From Pseudomonas putida W15Oct28 (GTDB taxonomy: Bacteria; Pseudomonadota; Gammaproteobacteria; Pseudomonadales; Pseudomonadaceae), in the NCBI RefSeq assembly GCF_000708715.2, contig NZ_JENB01000018.1:1-64000 (forward strand): DNA of 64,000 nucleotides. Reading direction: 5' to 3'. The number at the start of each line of letters is the position of its first letter. The stretch's first letter is position 1. The notes under the pieces are model-generated. The model saw nothing but the letters and a program-made list of their open reading frames with translations, was not told the origin of the DNA and ran no database searches. A program made the position numbers and the translations under genes. Shown piece by piece: positions 62,036-64,000 of the stretch.

Positions 62036-63726
62036 ATCAATTGCTCGCTGGGTTCGATTTCGGCGTCTGCCCTGGCCGCCGTCAGCGACCGCCCGGCACG
62101 TCGCCCGGAAAACACACAATCGGCCAGCGACAGGCCGCTGACGTACAAATGGCAAGGAATGCCGATGGCGGTACGCCCGGCCGCATACAAGCCAGGGATC
62201 GGCAGGCCTTCAGCGCCCAGCACCGCGCCGCTGTCTTCATTGACCTTGAGGCCGCCCAGGGTCAACGCCCCGAGGGGGAACAGGGGGTTGCTGACAGAAA
62301 TGTCACAGGCATAGTACGGGCCCTGATCGAGCACCTGCCGGCTGCCTTGCGACTTGCCGAAGGCATCCTCGGCGTCCCCCCGGGCGGCTGTGTTGTAGGC
62401 GTGCAGTGCGCTGCGCAATACATCGGCACGCATACCCGTGGCCTGGGCCAGCTGCTCGATGCTCTGGCCCTTGCGCACACCGCGCAGCATCAGCAGCAAT
62501 GCCGGCAAGCTCTGGAACCACCAGTACCCGTCGAACAGCGCTTGCCTGATCGACTGCTTGCGCAGGCGGGCGTCCAGCACCAGCCAGGCCTTGCCGCCCT
62601 GCTCTTCACACAGCGGCTGACCCAGGGTGGCGCCGTAGACTTCTTCGTTGACGAAGCGCTGGCCGAGGGTGTTGACCACAATGCCCTTGGGCCAGCAAAA
62701 CGGGGGGTTGATGAAGCGCCAGGCCGACACCCGCTGCAAGCGATCGCTGACCCCACCGACACTCACGCCCAGGCGCAGGCCACTGCCATCGCAGCCGGTC
62801 GCGCCGACTTTGAAGTTGCGGCGAAATTTCGGTGCATGCTCGCTGACCATCTCGCGGTTGAAAATGAAGCCACCGGTGCTCAGCACCACCCCTCGCCGGG
62901 CGCGCACAAGCCGCGGCCGGGCAAAGTCGAGTTCCAGCTGGCGCACGCGTTTGCGCAAGGTGTCGCAGTAGCGCGGGGCAAAGTTTTGCAGGCGTTCGGC
63001 ACGCGCCGCCCATCTGGCATGCAACCGCGCCTGGGCACTACCGGCCGGCAGGCACCACAGCTCCACGCCGACTACCCTGCCGTTGTGATCGCTTATCAGG
63101 CGCCGGGCAGCGGACTGAAGTTGCGGCCGCACGCCGTTGCGCAGGCAAGCCGCCTTGAGGTGCGCGTACAGCACCGCGCCACATTGGCCCTTGCCTACCG
63201 TGCGATGGCCCCGCGGCGCCGGGGGTAAATCGCTACGGTGCGACGGCACCAGCTCATTACCTGAGTAATAGAGAAACTGGCCATCGGCTGGATACGAGGT
63301 TTTACCGCCGGGCGGCATGCTGTGGGCATAAGGCACGCCATGGCTCTCCAGCCAGGCCAGGTTGGCGGCACTGTCCTGACAAAAACGCCGCAAGGTGGCA
63401 TCGGCGACCACCCCCTGGGTTTCGTGTTTGAGGTAGGCGAACATCGCCTCGGGCGTATCGCCAAAGCCAGCAGCCTGCTGCTGGCGGGTGCCTCCGCCGG
63501 CGTAGACCACGCCACCGCTCTTGGCACTGGCACCGCCGCCGGTGAAACGGTCGGCGACCAGCACGTCGGCGCCCTGGGCGCGGGCCTCAAGGGCAGCGCA
63601 GGCGCCGGCCGCCCCCCAGCCGATCACCAGCACATCACAGTGGTCATCCCAGTGCAGGGCGTCGGCATCGGCCACCTGCAACGCCGGCTGGATCTCGGTA
63701 CACGTCGATTTGACAGCGGCTGGCAT
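62032..63726 (-). CDS. tesI: FAD-dependent 3-ketosteroid delta4(5alpha)-dehydrogenase (TesI/Kst4D-like)
   Basis: A 564-residue flavoprotein of the KstD/fumarate reductase type. It has an FAD-binding N-terminus DVLVIGWGAAGACAALEARAQGADVLVADRF, followed by TGGGASAKSGGVVYAGGGTRQQQ and KTSYPADGQFLYYSGNE, which are characteristic of the delta4-dehydrogenase branch rather than KstD. The C-terminus has LTLGGLKVNEDSGAVLGAEGLPIPGLYAAGRTAIGIP. It would introduce the 4-ene in 5alpha/5beta-saturated 3-ketosteroids. GAGGAG precedes the ATG and it lies 9 bp after kstD. Distinguishing TesI from other KstD-like enzymes by eye is not certain. Confidence 0.78.
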   Translation of the reverse strand: MPAAVKSTCTEIQPALQVADADALHWDDHCDVLVIGWGAAGACAALEARAQGADVLVADRFTGGGASAKSGGVVYAGGGTRQQQAAGFGDTPEAMFAYLKHETQGVVADATLRRFCQDSAANLAWLESHGVPYAHSMPPGGKTSYPADGQFLYYSGNELVPSHRSDLPPAPRGHRTVGKGQCGAVLYAHLKAACLRNGVRPQLQSAARRLISDHNGRVVGVELWCLPAGSAQARLHARWAARAERLQNFAPRYCDTLRKRVRQLELDFARPRLVRARRGVVLSTGGFIFNREMVSEHAPKFRRNFKVGATGCDGSGLRLGVSVGGVSDRLQRVSAWRFINPPFCWPKGIVVNTLGQRFVNEEVYGATLGQPLCEEQGGKAWLVLDARLRKQSIRQALFDGYWWFQSLPALLLMLRGVRKGQSIEQLAQATGMRADVLRSALHAYNTAARGDAEDAFGKSQGSRQVLDQGPYYACDISVSNPLFPLGALTLGGLKVNEDSGAVLGAEGLPIPGLYAAGRTAIGIPCHLYVSGLSLADCVFSGRRAGRSLTAARADAEIEPSEQLI

Positions 63727-63735
63727 GGCAACTCC

Positions 63736-64000
63736 TCAACGATTGGCAGCAATGTGATGGGCCGCGATATAGCCGAACGTCATGGCCGGCCCCAAGGTGC
63801 CGCCGGCACCGGGGTAACTGGTGCCCATGACCGACGCCGAGCAGTTGCCAATGGCATACAGGCCAGGAATGACCTCGCCGTCCTGGCTTACTACCTGCGC
63901 ATGTTCGTTGGTCAAGAGCCCACCTTTGGTGCCGATGTCGCCAGCGTCCAGGCGCATCGCGTAGTACGGCCCCTTGCTCAGGGGCGCCAGGCACGGGTTG
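63736..64000 (-). CDS. kstD: 3-ketosteroid delta1-dehydrogenase KstD/TesH, C-terminal part (runs off window)
   Basis: Only the last 88 codons are inside the window. They read [17 protein letters not shown], then [37 protein letters not shown] and [21 protein letters not shown]. This is the conserved C-terminal FAD/substrate region of 3-ketosteroid delta1-dehydrogenases. The enzyme forms the 1-ene that, with 9alpha-hydroxylation, aromatises ring A. The gene heads the kstD-tesI-kshB-fadD3 unit, whose promoter lies beyond the right edge. Confidence 0.85.
   Translation of the reverse strand, partial: NPCLAPLSKGPYYAMRLDAGDIGTKGGLLTNEHAQVVSQDGEVIPGLYAIGNCSASVMGTSYPGAGGTLGPAMTFGYIAAHHIAANR

Overview
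The window reads as one chromosomal region of a steroid-degrading Pseudomonas (or close gammaproteobacterial relative). The reasons are high-GC coding DNA, a Zur-controlled set of zinc-sparing paralogues of the kind found in Pseudomonas, and a very large aerobic steroid catabolic cluster. No rRNA, tRNA or CRISPR was seen. All names rest on reading motifs and remembered family members; no search was run.

Left flank (1-10.4 kb). Base 1 lies inside an IS3-type insertion sequence whose end has cut the 3' end of an HNH-nuclease gene. Next is a zinc-starvation locus: hisI (-) and hemB (+) diverge from a Zur-box-like site, followed by a Tat-exported amidase (-). A second Zur-like box precedes a short operon of a cysS C-terminal remnant, yidD and queD. 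Then come ordinary accessory genes: a quinone oxidoreductase with a divergent HxlR regulator, a small membrane protein, an NTF2-like protein and a PAS/PAS hybrid histidine kinase.

Steroid region (10.4-64 kb, open at the right end). Main transcription units are: (a) kshA-like Rieske oxygenase plus MFS; (b) hsdA-like 3alpha-hydroxysteroid dehydrogenase plus SDR; (c) YCF48 propeller, RND/MmpL transporter and a TeiR-like LuxR regulator; (d) ipdF, MaoC hydratase, thiolase; (e) a ten-gene operon for steroid C/D rings: hsaC-type extradiol dioxygenase, ipdA, ipdB, crotonase, ipdC, echA20, two acyl-CoA dehydrogenases, fadA6-type thiolase, SDR; (f) an aldolase with a DUF35-MaoC fusion; (g) two SDRs, a SnoaL-like protein, an OYE, a FATP-type acyl-CoA ligase, a metallo-beta-lactamase-fold hydrolase, then a DUF1302 porin-like protein; (h) divergent MFS, hsaD-type hydrolase and a BaiCD/BaiH-like flavoenzyme; (i) DUF1329 protein; (j) a side-chain operon of SDR, ChsH2-like, acyl-CoA dehydrogenase, ChsH1-like, Ltp2/Sal-like aldolase, three more acyl-CoA dehydrogenases and reading into an acyl-CoA ligase; (k) a divergent enoyl-CoA hydratase; (l) kstD (partial), tesI/kst4D-like, kshB-like reductase and fadD3.

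Together they cover 3-hydroxyl oxidation, ring-A desaturation, 9alpha-hydroxylation, meta-cleavage and hydrolysis, side-chain beta-oxidation with retro-aldol cleavage, and HIP (C/D ring) degradation. The 3-HSA monooxygenase (hsaAB) is not in the window and probably lies beyond the right edge.

The strongest unannotated signal is an 18-bp directional dyad, CATCGTCC-N5-GACTA, in front of ten steroid units at a fairly constant distance from the start codon. It is most simply the operator of the LuxR-type regulator in the cluster. The same operator marks the YCF48/RND and DUF1329 genes, which with the DUF1302 protein look like a steroid-specific trans-envelope transport system.
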